A stretch of DNA of 64,000 nt from Acetobacter peroxydans (GTDB taxonomy: Bacteria > Pseudomonadota > Alphaproteobacteria > Acetobacterales > Acetobacteraceae), in assembly GCF_006539345.1 (NCBI RefSeq), contig NZ_BJMV01000009.1, positions 1-64,000 on the forward strand, given 5' to 3'. The position numbers and the translations under genes were made by a program. Positions within the stretch are counted from its first letter, which is position 1, and each line of letters opens with the position of its first letter. Below are positions 9,105 to 18,190 of this stretch, piece by piece. The notes beneath the pieces were generated by a model. It was not told the DNA's origin and did no database searches. It worked only from the letters and a program-made list of their open reading frames with translations.

Positions 9105-10010
9105 ATGAGCCTTTTACGAACAGATATATGGAAAGTCGGCATCATCCGCGCGCCAATGCGCAACGTTGTCGAGGCTGGCCGTTTTGATCCTTTCAAGGTG
9201 CACTGGCTGGAGGCACAAGGTGATTTCCGCTTTCTTGCCGACCCGTTTGGTCTGTGGCACGACGGTGCGTTGATTGTTCTTGCCGAGGCTTACGATTACC
9301 GCACGTGCAAGGGGGTGATCGAAGCCTTCGTGCTGGACAACGATTTTCGTATCCTTGAGCGGCGTGTCGTGCTCGATGAGCCTTGGCACCTTTCCTACCC
9401 CTTCCTGATTGAGGAGGGCGGAGATATCTGGATGCTCCCCGAAGCGCATCGCTCGGGACGACTGACGCTCTACCGGGCGGTGGATTTTCCGTGGAAATGG
9501 GAGCGCTCGGCGGATTTTTCGTTTCCGTGCGCTGCAATTGACGCCTCGCCAGTTCGCTTTGGCACGCAGTGGTGGATGTTCTACACGCCGCCTTTCCCAA
9601 AGGAAGGGCGACAGGAAACATTGAAAATCGCGCGAGCGGACTCGCTCTTCGGCCCGTGGGAAGATCTCTCCCCCCTGCCCGTCCGGCGCGATCGCGGCAG
9701 CGCGCGTATGGGGGGAACACCGCTGATTGTCGAAGGTTCGCTCATCCTGCCGATGCAGGACTGCACGCAATCTTACGGCGGCGGGTTGACCCTGCTCCAA
9801 ACGCCGCTGCCCCTCAACGCTTCACCGGTTTGGGAAATAAGGTCTTCCCTTGCTCCTCTCGCGCAATGGTCGCCCTTCACTGACGGCGCTCATACGCTTT
9901 CCCAGGCAGGAGAAGTAACGCTGATCGACGCCAAGCGTATGCGCAAAGCGCCTCTGCGTCGTCTAGCGCTCGAAGCGGGCCGGGCCCTCAGGAGTGCGTG
10001 GGCAGAATGA
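9105..10010 (+). CDS. GINT1 N-terminal-like beta-propeller protein (glycolipid assembly candidate)
   Basis: 301 residues, no signal peptide. The pattern RFLADPFGLW, LAEAYDYRTCKGVI, WHLSYPFLIEEGGDIWMLPEA, LYRAVDFPWKW, AIDASPVRFGTQWWMFYTPP is that of the five-bladed propeller domain found at the N-terminus of plant glucosamine inositolphosphorylceramide transferase 1 and in stand-alone bacterial proteins. In plants the whole protein adds a sugar to inositol-phosphoceramide; the bacterial role of the isolated domain is not established. It ends by overlapping the convergent GT4 gene by 23 bases. The same locus encodes inositol-phosphate synthase and a CDP-alcohol phosphotransferase, which fits an inositol-glycolipid (inference). 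Confidence 0.75.
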   Translation: MSLLRTDIWKVGIIRAPMRNVVEAGRFDPFKVHWLEAQGDFRFLADPFGLWHDGALIVLAEAYDYRTCKGVIEAFVLDNDFRILERRVVLDEPWHLSYPFLIEEGGDIWMLPEAHRSGRLTLYRAVDFPWKWERSADFSFPCAAIDASPVRFGTQWWMFYTPPFPKEGRQETLKIARADSLFGPWEDLSPLPVRRDRGSARMGGTPLIVEGSLILPMQDCTQSYGGGLTLLQTPLPLNASPVWEIRSSLAPLAQWSPFTDGAHTLSQAGEVTLIDAKRMRKAPLRRLALEAGRALRSAWAE

Positions 10011-11208
10011 CGCTGCGCTTGGTCAGAACATGAAGCAGCCAGCGCACGGACATCCGCCGCCACCGGCGCTCCTGAGGAGCGCTCCACTCCCCTGACTCAG
10101 TACACGGCGAGGCCAGTCTCTCGCGCACCAGCTTGTCGATCCGCGTCGCCCGCGCCTCCCAAGTCAGGTCGAGGCTTTGCGCCTGAGCACACGCGGCAAG
10201 GCGCGAGGCGAGTGCCTCGTCTTCCGTGACACGCTTTAAAACCTTCGCCAGATCGGCCGGGTCATCCGGTGTGCAGAGCAGCGCGTTCTCGCCGTCTTTG
10301 AGAATCTCGCGTACATCAAGCGTGTTCCCGGCGACAATCGGTCTTCCGGCAGCGAGATAAAGAAAGAGCTTGAGCGGCAAGACCGTGGAGCCGAAGCGCT
10401 GGAGCGGACCGAGCGAAGGCGGGATCAACAGCACGTCGGCGGCGAAGATGTACCGCGCCAATGCGCTCCCCTTCTGAAAGGACACGATGGTGACATTGGG
10501 AATATCGTGCGCCTGCGCCTCAATCGGTCCTTCGCCGTAGGAGCCAACGAGCACGAAATTCAGCGCGGGCAGCAGCCGCGCGGCCTCAAGCACCGGCTGC
10601 AATCCCTTTTTGTGATTGATCCGCCCAGTATAGACGACCGTTTTGCGGTCCACGGGCAGGCCAAGCGCCGTTTTCGCCTCTTCGACACTCAATCGGGGCT
10701 CCAAGCGCGTGGGCTCGAAGCCGTTATGAATGCAGACAAGCTTGTGCTGAGGGATTCCCAGTGCACGATATCGGCTTGCCGTGTACTCTGAGTGGCAGAT
10801 GTTTACAACGAATCGCGGGTGGTTCATCAACCGGTAGATCCAGCGCTGGAGCGGAGGGATCTGATCGGGCCAGGGGCGATAATGATCAAAGACAACACGT
10901 CCACCACAGTGAACCGCCATCCACGCTACCCAGAGATTCCGCGTATAAATGAAATCCGCCTTTCGGAACGCCTTGCGTAGTACCAACGTCGCGCCGCAGG
11001 CGAAGTGGCGTAAAGCGGGCGGTTCAGCCGGAGCGACGGCGCAGATCACGGGTAAGCCGAGCCCTTCAGGGAGCGGTTCGGAAAGCCTTACAGGAAGATG
11101 CAGCGCCGCATTCCACCTTCGGGCAAGGTAGCGCGCCGTGGTAAAAAAGACCTCCGCATCGGCTTCGGCGCTGGGAAGCGGATTTTCGAAAGTGAAGAGC
11201 ACATTCAT
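9988..11208 (-). CDS. GT4-family glycosyltransferase
   Basis: ATG 11208 is preferred to a TTG three codons upstream; the product is 406 residues. It is a GT-B fold enzyme: the N-terminal half ends in HSEYTASRYRALGIP, and the C-terminal half has VYTGRINHKKGLQPVLEAA (donor binding), VLVGSYGEGP and LPLKLFLYLAAGRPIVAGN..EILKDGENALL with the retaining GT4 pattern. It is expected to transfer a nucleotide-activated sugar at the cytosolic membrane face. It is divergent from the flippase gene and converges on the propeller gene. Donor and acceptor cannot be told from the sequence. Confidence 0.85.
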   Translation of the reverse strand: MNVLFTFENPLPSAEADAEVFFTTARYLARRWNAALHLPVRLSEPLPEGLGLPVICAVAPAEPPALRHFACGATLVLRKAFRKADFIYTRNLWVAWMAVHCGGRVVFDHYRPWPDQIPPLQRWIYRLMNHPRFVVNICHSEYTASRYRALGIPQHKLVCIHNGFEPTRLEPRLSVEEAKTALGLPVDRKTVVYTGRINHKKGLQPVLEAARLLPALNFVLVGSYGEGPIEAQAHDIPNVTIVSFQKGSALARYIFAADVLLIPPSLGPLQRFGSTVLPLKLFLYLAAGRPIVAGNTLDVREILKDGENALLCTPDDPADLAKVLKRVTEDEALASRLAACAQAQSLDLTWEARATRIDKLVRERLASPCTESGEWSAPQERRWRRMSVRWLLHVLTKRSVILPTHS

Positions 11209-11399
11209 CGCCAGCACAACCCCGTGTCAGATTGCCGCCTATCTGCGCCGGAGTGCGGCACGATGTCAATTTTCCAGGCGCTGTTGCGCGGAGAGAATCG
11301 CGCGCGTATCACAAAGCAGGGGCAAGGCCAGCAGGCCCATCAGAGAAGAACGGAGTCAGGGGCTTGAGCATTTTGGCCAATGAACCCCCGGCGGAGCAC

Positions 11400-12707
11400 A
11401 TGGCCGCCAAGCGCGCGGAAAAAGGCATTTTTTCGAAAGTCATCAGCAATGCTAGCCGCCTGCTCATGGGTAAGGTAGCGGCGGGCGTCCTGTCTTTTGC
11501 GGCACTGACGATGGCCACGCGCGCGTTGGGGGTTGCAGGATTCGGCGTGCTGTTGCTCATCCATACCTGTGCCGCTGCTTTTTCGGTCGCAACAAGGCTG
11601 CAGGCTTGGCAACCGCTGCTGCATTTCGGCGCGATGCCCTACGAGCGGGGCGAAAGTGCGCCGTTCCAGAGCCTGCTGCGCCGCTGTCTGATGCTCGACT
11701 TCGGTGGTGCGGCACTCGGTGCGGTTCTTGCTGTGGTCTGTACTCTGCTTTTCGGCCCCCATATCGGGTGGCCAGCGACGGAGCGCGTGCCGGCGGCGCT
11801 CTATATGACAGCGGTGCTGTTTATGAATACGGGCTGTGCGATGGGCGCGCTCCGGCTGTCGGGTCGATTCGGCCGTGCGATGCTCGGTGATGTCGCCGCC
11901 GCCTGGTGCCGGTGTCTGGGCGCGGCGGCAGGTCTGTTCCTGCATTGGGGGCTCGGCGCGTTTCTAGCAGTATGGTACGCGGCCTTGGTGGCCTCCTTCG
12001 CGACCGACCACATCATGGCCTGGCGAGCACTGCGGACAACCCCGGCCTGCCGCGGGTTCCGGCTCCTTGCGCGACCGGAAATAACGAGCCTGACCGGTTT
12101 CTGGCGCGGATTGTTGGCGACGAGCGCGAATTTCTGGCTCGACAATCTCGAAGGGCGGGTGGTCATCCTGCTGCTTGGCGCGTTTCTCGGGCCGTCGCAA
12201 ACCGCCGTGTTTTCAGTGACGCGCGACGTGTGCGACGCGCTCGGTCATCCCGCCGAACTGATTTCTCCGGCCGCCTACCCGGAACTCATCCGCCTGCGCG
12301 AGCGGCGAGACTGGGCTGGAATCCGGCATGTAACGGCCATGCTGCTCAAGACACTCGGTGGGTTTAGCCTATTGCTTTTCGGCATTTGCGCCCTTCTCGG
12401 CCCGACGATCATCGGCTTCGCACTGGGGGAAGGACGGGGCGCCTCCTTGGCGCTGCTCATGCTCCTGGCAGCAGCGACGGTGGTCGACTTGTGGGACGCA
12501 CCGCTGGAACCCCTGCTGCTCTCTTTCGGTCAGGCGCCCGCGCTGCTGAAAGGGCGCCTTATCGGCATGGCGGCAGGGATCGCGCTTCTATGCTTCCTTG
12601 CAAGTCTCCTGGGGCTGACCGGTGCCGGTCTTGCCTGCCTTCTGGCGGAACTCCTGATCCTGTGCTCGCGGCTTATTCCCGCCCTTAGGCTGATGCGCCA
12701 CCCGTGA
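11400..12707 (+). CDS. Wzx-like lipid-linked glycan flippase (MOP superfamily)
   Basis: The frame is open from 11232, but ATG 11400, preceded closely by GGAG, starts the conserved part (about 435 residues). Roughly twelve hydrophobic segments are visible, beginning with SRLLMGKVAAGVLSFAA and the R-A-L-G-x-x-x-F-G motif (TRALGVAGFGVLLL) typical of polysaccharide-biosynthesis flippases. This family turns undecaprenyl- or other lipid-linked sugars across the inner membrane. It converges with the radical SAM gene (23-base overlap). The start is uncertain and the substrate is unknown. Confidence 0.8.
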   Translation: MAAKRAEKGIFSKVISNASRLLMGKVAAGVLSFAALTMATRALGVAGFGVLLLIHTCAAAFSVATRLQAWQPLLHFGAMPYERGESAPFQSLLRRCLMLDFGGAALGAVLAVVCTLLFGPHIGWPATERVPAALYMTAVLFMNTGCAMGALRLSGRFGRAMLGDVAAAWCRCLGAAAGLFLHWGLGAFLAVWYAALVASFATDHIMAWRALRTTPACRGFRLLARPEITSLTGFWRGLLATSANFWLDNLEGRVVILLLGAFLGPSQTAVFSVTRDVCDALGHPAELISPAAYPELIRLRERRDWAGIRHVTAMLLKTLGGFSLLLFGICALLGPTIIGFALGEGRGASLALLMLLAAATVVDLWDAPLEPLLLSFGQAPALLKGRLIGMAAGIALLCFLASLLGLTGAGLACLLAELLILCSRLIPALRLMRHP

Positions 12708-13710
12708 CGGAAGCGTCCGGTCGCGGGGTCGTGTCCGAATGGGGAACCTGCGCGCCACGAAAGCGATCGAACATGCTCATCTGATGTACACAACTGAGCG
12801 TGCAGGTCGCAGCACAGCCCTTTTCGGTCGCATACTCACGCCGGATATCCGCGCGCGTGTATTGCAGCACAGGCTTGGCAGGATATCCCCGCTGCTGGGA
12901 GCACCAGTGAACCGCGCCGTCCTCTGTAACATAGAGATAACGGGCCCCCGCGCGGCATTTCCAGTCATTGGGCCGCCCGTTGATCAGATTGCGCTCAAAA
13001 AGATGGTCGTTCAGCCAATGCACGAAAGACGGCGAAATCTGCGTCACGCGCTTGTAGGCCGCCTTCTGGGTCGGGGAGAGTGGCTTAAGCAGGCCGGAGC
13101 CGTCATGCAGCAGGCCGACTGAGTGTTGCAGTCCCAGACGCGCCGCCGTTTCGGCAATGGTCACGATGTCCGCCGTGCGCTCGCCGGTCACGCCCATTAC
13201 GGAATTGACGTTCACCTTGAAACGCGCGTGTTCGGACAGCAGCTCAAGACGTTTTTCCACAGAAGAGAGGCTCTTCATCGACACTTCGTCAGGCTTGAGA
13301 TTGTCGATGCTGACCTGCATACCCTGCAACCCGGCGGCATTGAGCCGTTCGATCCAGTCTTTGGTAAGGCGAAAGCCGTTGGTAATTGTCGTGACAATCA
13401 TTCCCTTTGCGCGCGCATAACGCACCAGCCGGTCGAGATCGGGGTGAAGGAGTGGTTCGCCGCCTGTGAAGGTAATCGAAGCGGTGCCGAGCGAAGCCAG
13501 GTGATCGATCCGTCGCTCCAGTTCCTGAGTCGGCACGGGGGCGGAAAAATCGTCATATTCGTTGCAATAACCGCAGGCGAGGTTGCACCGCCTCGTTACC
13601 ACGACCTGCGCCAGAAGCGGTGTATCGCGCGTGAAAATCGCTTTTGCAGCAAAACGCAGGCCGGCGCGCAGGTTGTTTAGCCGCATGGAGAGGGAGGGTT
13701 TTTTTGTCAT
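12685..13710 (-). CDS. radical SAM protein with extra C-terminal cysteines
   Basis: 341 residues. The [4Fe-4S]/SAM motif CxxxCxxC is visible as CNLACGYC near residue 42, followed by FTGGEPLLHPDLDRLV and ITNGFRLT. The C-terminal third contributes several further Cys (WKCRAGARYLYVT, WCSQQRGYP, GCAATCTLSCVHQ), as in SPASM or twitch domains that bind a second cluster. It starts 13 bases after the upstream GT4 gene on the same strand, so the two are one transcript. It resembles radical SAM enzymes found in envelope-lipid clusters but is not HpnH. The substrate is unknown; a lipid or sugar modification is an inference from context. Confidence 0.82.
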   Translation of the reverse strand: MTKKPSLSMRLNNLRAGLRFAAKAIFTRDTPLLAQVVVTRRCNLACGYCNEYDDFSAPVPTQELERRIDHLASLGTASITFTGGEPLLHPDLDRLVRYARAKGMIVTTITNGFRLTKDWIERLNAAGLQGMQVSIDNLKPDEVSMKSLSSVEKRLELLSEHARFKVNVNSVMGVTGERTADIVTIAETAARLGLQHSVGLLHDGSGLLKPLSPTQKAAYKRVTQISPSFVHWLNDHLFERNLINGRPNDWKCRAGARYLYVTEDGAVHWCSQQRGYPAKPVLQYTRADIRREYATEKGCAATCTLSCVHQMSMFDRFRGAQVPHSDTTPRPDASVTGGASA

Positions 13711-13723
13711 AATATTCTCTCGC

Positions 13724-14905
13724 TCAGAAGAGGTTCAAAGATTGATCGAGGGGTAAAGATTTTTGAAGCAGCGCATCGTAAAGCGCCTCCAGCCGCTTCG
13801 TCTGGCGCCCACGATCGAAGTTTCGGGTAACAAACTCGCGGCCGCCTGCGCCCATAGCCAGGCGCCGGGTGGGATCGTCCATCAGTGTGGCCAAGGTCGT
13901 GGCAAGGGCTTGCGGATCGCCCGGGGGCACGAGAAGCCCGCTCTCTCCCTCGCACATTGTCTCCGCAATGCCTCCGCTGCGCGAGCCGATAACCGGCAGG
14001 CCTATGGCTGCGGCCTCCAGCAACACCATGCCAAGGCCCTCACGCCGTCCATCCTTAGGCTCTATACTAGGCAAAACCACCATCGCACTCCGGCGCATCC
14101 GCATCATGACCTCCTCATGAGGCCGCACGCCGAGAAAGTCGACCGCCTCTTTGACGCCGCAATCGCGGACAAGCGCCTCAAGGCGGCCCCGCAACGGCCC
14201 GTCACCAATAATCTCCAGCCGCCAGCCAGGACGCGAACGCGCGGCGATTGCGAAGGCGCGGATAAGGATTTCCGTCCCCTTAATTTCCACAAGACGGGCG
14301 ACATGCAACACCGTTTGCGTCTCTTCGCCGCTTTCACGCGGGACAATCGCTCCGCAATCGACGCCGAGATAATGCGTACGTGTCCGCCCTGGCGGAAATC
14401 CCATCGCCAACACCTTCGAGCGGATGAATTCTGACGCGCAGAGAAAAAATGCCCCGTGACGTGCCAAGCTTGCGCGAAATAGCGGATAATTAAACCAAGC
14501 CGGAGAACGTAGGAAAGCCTGAGTCTTCAACGTCGCGTCAAAACCGTGGAACGTCGTAACGAGCGGGACGCCCAGACGCCGGGCGAGCGGGAGAATCTGC
14601 ACGCCATCGACGCCGAAATGCGCATGAATCAGCGCCGGGCGGCGCGCGCCCAGAAGCCGCAGATAAGGACCGGGGTCGCGCGTGAGCATCTGCCACAGCG
14701 CACGGGGCGTCACGCGGCTTCCCCCGCCGTTAAGAAACAACGCCTCGCGCCCGGGAGGAGTAGGGCCGAAAGAAGCGCGCCCTACGTAAAGCGGGCAATA
14801 ACGTGTAAGCGATTCCGCCTGCTGGCGGATAAAGACCTCGGAGGGACGAAACTGGTTCTGGCGGAAAATGACAATTTGTGGAATTTCACCGGAGCGGTCG
14901 GTCAT
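13724..14905 (-). CDS. GT4-family glycosyltransferase
   Basis: 393 residues, GT-B fold. Features include IHAHFGVDGVQILPLARRL, TTFHGFDATL, CASEFIRSKVLAMGFP, VLHVARLVEIKGTEILI, EIIGDGPLRGRLE and the E-x7-E loop EGLGMVLLEAAAIGLPV, followed by SGGIAETMCEGESGLLVPPGD. This is a retaining nucleotide-sugar transferase typical of LPS, exopolysaccharide or glycolipid assembly. ATG 14905 opens the operon that continues into the radical SAM gene. It is divergent from the LptF-like gene, with 128 bases between the two. Confidence 0.85.
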   Translation of the reverse strand: MTDRSGEIPQIVIFRQNQFRPSEVFIRQQAESLTRYCPLYVGRASFGPTPPGREALFLNGGGSRVTPRALWQMLTRDPGPYLRLLGARRPALIHAHFGVDGVQILPLARRLGVPLVTTFHGFDATLKTQAFLRSPAWFNYPLFRASLARHGAFFLCASEFIRSKVLAMGFPPGRTRTHYLGVDCGAIVPRESGEETQTVLHVARLVEIKGTEILIRAFAIAARSRPGWRLEIIGDGPLRGRLEALVRDCGVKEAVDFLGVRPHEEVMMRMRRSAMVVLPSIEPKDGRREGLGMVLLEAAAIGLPVIGSRSGGIAETMCEGESGLLVPPGDPQALATTLATLMDDPTRRLAMGAGGREFVTRNFDRGRQTKRLEALYDALLQKSLPLDQSLNLF

Positions 14906-15033
14906 GGAAGAGCGTCCCTGAATAAATGCTGGCTCGTCGTCGCCATGCCCCGCGTGTTGAAAATCACAGATTTGACGTAGGACGGGGGCCTGCCTAAGGT
15001 CGCCTCAAAGTTTGAAAGACGATATAGCGCGCG

Positions 15034-16191
15034 ATGGGAAACGGGACGTTGGCTGACGATAGGACGGGCGCGGGACAGCGCTTTCCCGCTTCCGTGAAGC
15101 ACACCAGATTTTTCCGGCTGCCTCTGATCGAGCGATATCTCATTACCGCAGTCACGCGGCCACTTCTGGCGATCCTTGGAATCTGCATGGCACTTTTTGC
15201 CAGCTATGGCGCGGCCGACTTGATGGGTGACGTCGCCAACGGGCTGCTGGCGACCAATTCCATAGCCACAATGATTGGCCTGCGGCTGCTGATCGCGCTC
15301 GAAGTGCTGATGCCGGTGGCGCTTTATCTTTCGATCGTCCTGTCCTTCGGCGCTCTGTATGCCAACAGCGAATTCACCGTCATGTGGGCGCTGTGCGTTA
15401 CACCGTGGCGCGTGCTGCGCGCAGTGCTGGTTCCTGCGGGCGCTTGTGCGCTGCTCGTCGCCTTTCTTTCGCTTGCGGTTCGCCCTTGGGCCTATGAGCA
15501 CCTGCATACGCTGGCTTATCGCTCCACGCTGAGCCTGAATACCGACGCACTGCGTGGCGGAACATTCTATGTCATCCATGGTGGCAACCGCGTGATCCAT
15601 GTCGAGGGCCGTATGCGCGCAGAAGGCCCGGCGCGGCATGTTTTCGTCATGGATAAAAAAGACGATCGCAGTCTGCGCGTGGTTTCCGCCGAGACCGGCT
15701 ATGCGTTGCCGCCGAATGGAAAGTCCGGAACGCTCGTGCGGCTGGAACAAACGCATGTGTACGAGATCGCGCTTGCACCCGACGCCTCTGATCGCATCCT
15801 CTCGAGTACCGTGGACACTGTGGACCCCACTGCGCATGAGACGGAGGACCCCCAGCTCAATGCAGCAGCCACCCCGACGCTCGCCTTGCTGCGTTCGAAA
15901 AACCTCGCCGATATTTCCGAACTGCAATGGCGCTTCTCGACCGGGATTTCTACGCTGCTCCTCAGTATCATAGCGATCGCACTGAGCGGCGGACGGCCGA
16001 GACAGACCAGATACGGCCGCGTAGGGCTCGCCATGGTTGTCTATTTCACTTACTATTTTTTGGTAACCGCGATGCGCACCTGGCTTCAACACGGACAAAT
16101 CGGCGCCTTCCCTGGCGTGTGGTTGGCCGTGCTGCTGCTCGCCCTCGGCGCAGCATTCTCCTTTTCGCGTGTCATACGGGGACGACGCTAA
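15034..16191 (+). CDS. LptF/LptG-family permease (LptF-like)
   Basis: 385 residues of the YjgP/YjgQ family: LPLIERYLITAVTRPLLAILG as the first transmembrane helix, two more helices, a jelly-roll-like periplasmic domain (about 150-300) and three C-terminal helices ending FSFSRVIRGRR. In lipopolysaccharide export LptF and LptG form the inner-membrane pore above the LptB ATPase. No lptB, lptC or lptA is in the window. The pair here sits inside a lipid/glycan locus, so it may be a dedicated copy for another lipid. ATG 15034 lacks a good ribosome site; GTG 15094 is an alternative start. Confidence 0.82.
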   Translation: MGNGTLADDRTGAGQRFPASVKHTRFFRLPLIERYLITAVTRPLLAILGICMALFASYGAADLMGDVANGLLATNSIATMIGLRLLIALEVLMPVALYLSIVLSFGALYANSEFTVMWALCVTPWRVLRAVLVPAGACALLVAFLSLAVRPWAYEHLHTLAYRSTLSLNTDALRGGTFYVIHGGNRVIHVEGRMRAEGPARHVFVMDKKDDRSLRVVSAETGYALPPNGKSGTLVRLEQTHVYEIALAPDASDRILSSTVDTVDPTAHETEDPQLNAAATPTLALLRSKNLADISELQWRFSTGISTLLLSIIAIALSGGRPRQTRYGRVGLAMVVYFTYYFLVTAMRTWLQHGQIGAFPGVWLAVLLLALGAAFSFSRVIRGRR

Positions 16192-16194
16192 ACA

Positions 16195-17283
16195 ATGAAA
16201 ACCGTCTACAAGCGGCTGAAACCGAAGATTTACGCACTCTACATCCAGCGCGGTGCCTTGCGTGGTTTTCTGATGGCCCAGGTCGCACTGACGGGGCTGT
16301 TCACGCTCCTCACCTTTGTCAGTGAGCTGGCCTCTGTCGGCACCGGGCATTACGGCGTGGCCGACGCACTGCTCTACGCGCTGCTTCTCTCCCCGCAGAA
16401 AGCGATCGAAGTCAGCCCAATCGCTCTGATGCTCGGCTGCCTGCTCTCGCTCGGCGCGATGGCACGCAATTCGGAACTCACGGCCTTCCTGGCGGCGGGA
16501 ATTTCGGAACTGCGCATCATCCGCGCGGCTATGCGGGTGATCGTGCCTATCAGCATCGTTCTCGTCCTCACCTCGCAATTCATCGTACCCCCAGCACGGT
16601 CTTTTGCTGACGCGCATCGCAGTCTCGCACTGGAAAAGCACGGCGAAGACAGTGCTATCTGGGTAACGCGAGGCGGTGAATATCTTCATGTCCAGGCAAT
16701 TTCCGCTTCTGATGAACCTCGCGGGATCGACATCTTCCGTTTCAATACCAGTGACGCGCTGACAGCCTATATCCACGCCGACGCTGCCGTGATTCTGCCG
16801 GGAGGGACGTGGGAATTGCAAAATGTCACGCTCAAGCAGATCCACTCGGAAATGTTCGTCACTCAAAAGCTCCCAACCCTACGATGGGCCTCCATCACGA
16901 CGCCCGAAGAGATGCGTCTGCTTACCCAGCCCCCTTCCGCGCTATCCGCGACGGCGCTCCTGCATTACATCCGCCTCCGCCGCGCGCTCGGTGACCCCGC
17001 TCCGCTGTACGAGGGCGAATTCTGGACCCGTACGGCTATCCCGGCCTCAATGGTCGCACTGGTTATGCTCGCCGCTCCCTTTCTCTTCAACCTCAGCCGT
17101 TCCGGAAGCACAGGCGCTCGCATCGGCGTTGGGGTCGTGATTGCGATCCTTTATTCGCTTTTCCAGCAAGTCATCAGCCGCCTCGGCCTCGTGACCGATA
17201 TTCCGTTGATGATCACGGCCCTCGGGCCGCCTGTCGCGCTAATCCTGTTCGGCGCGTGGCTGCTAGTGGAGGCGCGACAATGA
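16195..17283 (+). CDS. LptF/LptG-family permease (LptG-like)
   Basis: 362 residues, starting 3 bases after the LptF-like gene. Topology matches the family: helices at about 20-45, 55-90 and 100-130, a beta-rich periplasmic middle (ITTPEEMRLLTQPPSALSA) and C-terminal helices (LVMLAAPFLFNLSRSGSTG; LFQQVISRLGLVTDIPLMITALGPP). It presumably heterodimerises with its neighbour and moves a lipid from the inner membrane to a periplasmic bridge. Its 3' end overlaps the convergent CDP-alcohol phosphotransferase gene by 71 bases. Confidence 0.82.
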   Translation: MKTVYKRLKPKIYALYIQRGALRGFLMAQVALTGLFTLLTFVSELASVGTGHYGVADALLYALLLSPQKAIEVSPIALMLGCLLSLGAMARNSELTAFLAAGISELRIIRAAMRVIVPISIVLVLTSQFIVPPARSFADAHRSLALEKHGEDSAIWVTRGGEYLHVQAISASDEPRGIDIFRFNTSDALTAYIHADAAVILPGGTWELQNVTLKQIHSEMFVTQKLPTLRWASITTPEEMRLLTQPPSALSATALLHYIRLRRALGDPAPLYEGEFWTRTAIPASMVALVMLAAPFLFNLSRSGSTGARIGVGVVIAILYSLFQQVISRLGLVTDIPLMITALGPPVALILFGAWLLVEARQ

Positions 17284-18190
17284 CGCCGGGATGCGTCGCC
17301 ATCGGGCGCTCCGTTTCCAGGATGAATCGCTCTTGATCCCGGCGAAGAGAAAGCATGAGGCCCGCCAGTAATAGCGAAAGGCCGATCGTCTCGAACAGAA
17401 AATAACCCAGCGGAAAACCGCACACGGCGAACAAGAAGATCGCAAATGTCCGGTAATTTGCTGACAGGACAGACCAACGACGCACAATCGGCGCAAAGCT
17501 GGTACGATAGGCTGAACGCAATGCGCTCTCCTGCCCCGGCGATGCGGCCAGCCGCCTGTCGAAAGCGGCACCGAACGCCCCTGCCTGCCCCGAAAGCAGA
17601 GTCTGCACACCGATATAAAATCGGTAGAGCCCGCGTCCCTTTCCTCCTGCGCGGGACTCCGGCTCCACTTTCAGCGGACGCACCCCGCGCCCATAACCCC
17701 AGTAATCGTATTCCTGCCGCTGAAGTTCATAGGCCGCCGATTGCAACGCATGGGAAACGCCCGACAATCCAGCCAGCGCCCAAACCCACGCCCCGAACTG
17801 CAGGTGGGTCGCCAGGCAAATTCCCACATAGACCGCGATAAAGGTCACATAATCGCAGATGCCGTCCAGCACCTTGCCGCTCGCAGAAAATTTCCCGGTA
17901 AGCCGTGCAAGCTGCCCATCTGCGCCGTCCATGACATGCCAGACAAGCATCAGCAGAAACCCGCAGACGGCGTAAGGCCGCGTCCCTTCGGCATAACACA
18001 CGCCAGCCGCAAGCCCAGCCGCCATGCCAGTGAGCGAGACCGCGTTTGGCGCGACCCCCCAACGGGCGAAGACAGTGACGAGCCGCGCTGAGAGCGGATG
18101 AATGAAGCGGGCGTTGGTCGCCTCCTCGATCTCCGACGTGCGGCGGACGGGGAGCGCCCCAGTAGCATTCACGGGTGTCGCGCCGCTCAT
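17213..18190 (-). CDS. CDP-alcohol phosphotransferase (predicted CDP-inositol:lipid phosphotransferase)
   Basis: 325 residues with about six hydrophobic segments. The full CDP-alcohol phosphotransferase signature D-x2-DG-x2-AR-x8-G-x3-D-x3-D is present (DGADGQLAR then GKVLDGICD, near residues 88-114), giving all metal-binding aspartates. These membrane enzymes join a CDP-activated alcohol to an acceptor with release of CMP. Its ATG lies in a 4-base overlap (ATGA) with the stop of the nucleotidyltransferase gene, and that gene overlaps inositol-phosphate synthase. CDP-inositol as substrate, with a lipid or ceramide acceptor, is therefore the favoured inference. The N-terminal 30 and C-terminal 25 residues are low complexity. 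Confidence 0.82.
   Translation of the reverse strand: MSGATPVNATGALPVRRTSEIEEATNARFIHPLSARLVTVFARWGVAPNAVSLTGMAAGLAAGVCYAEGTRPYAVCGFLLMLVWHVMDGADGQLARLTGKFSASGKVLDGICDYVTFIAVYVGICLATHLQFGAWVWALAGLSGVSHALQSAAYELQRQEYDYWGYGRGVRPLKVEPESRAGGKGRGLYRFYIGVQTLLSGQAGAFGAAFDRRLAASPGQESALRSAYRTSFAPIVRRWSVLSANYRTFAIFLFAVCGFPLGYFLFETIGLSLLLAGLMLSLRRDQERFILETERPMATHPGVIVAPPLAATRRTGLARQAARGP

Noticed and set aside
14902-16866. 654-residue open frame on the minus strand
   Set aside because: It is antisense to the LptF/LptG-like genes, Arg/Gln/His-rich and without motifs; a shadow of GC-rich coding DNA.
15034-17283. Calling the permease pair lptF and lptG of the LPS exporter outright
   Set aside because: Family membership is clear, but the neighbourhood is not that of the housekeeping pair, so no gene symbol was given.
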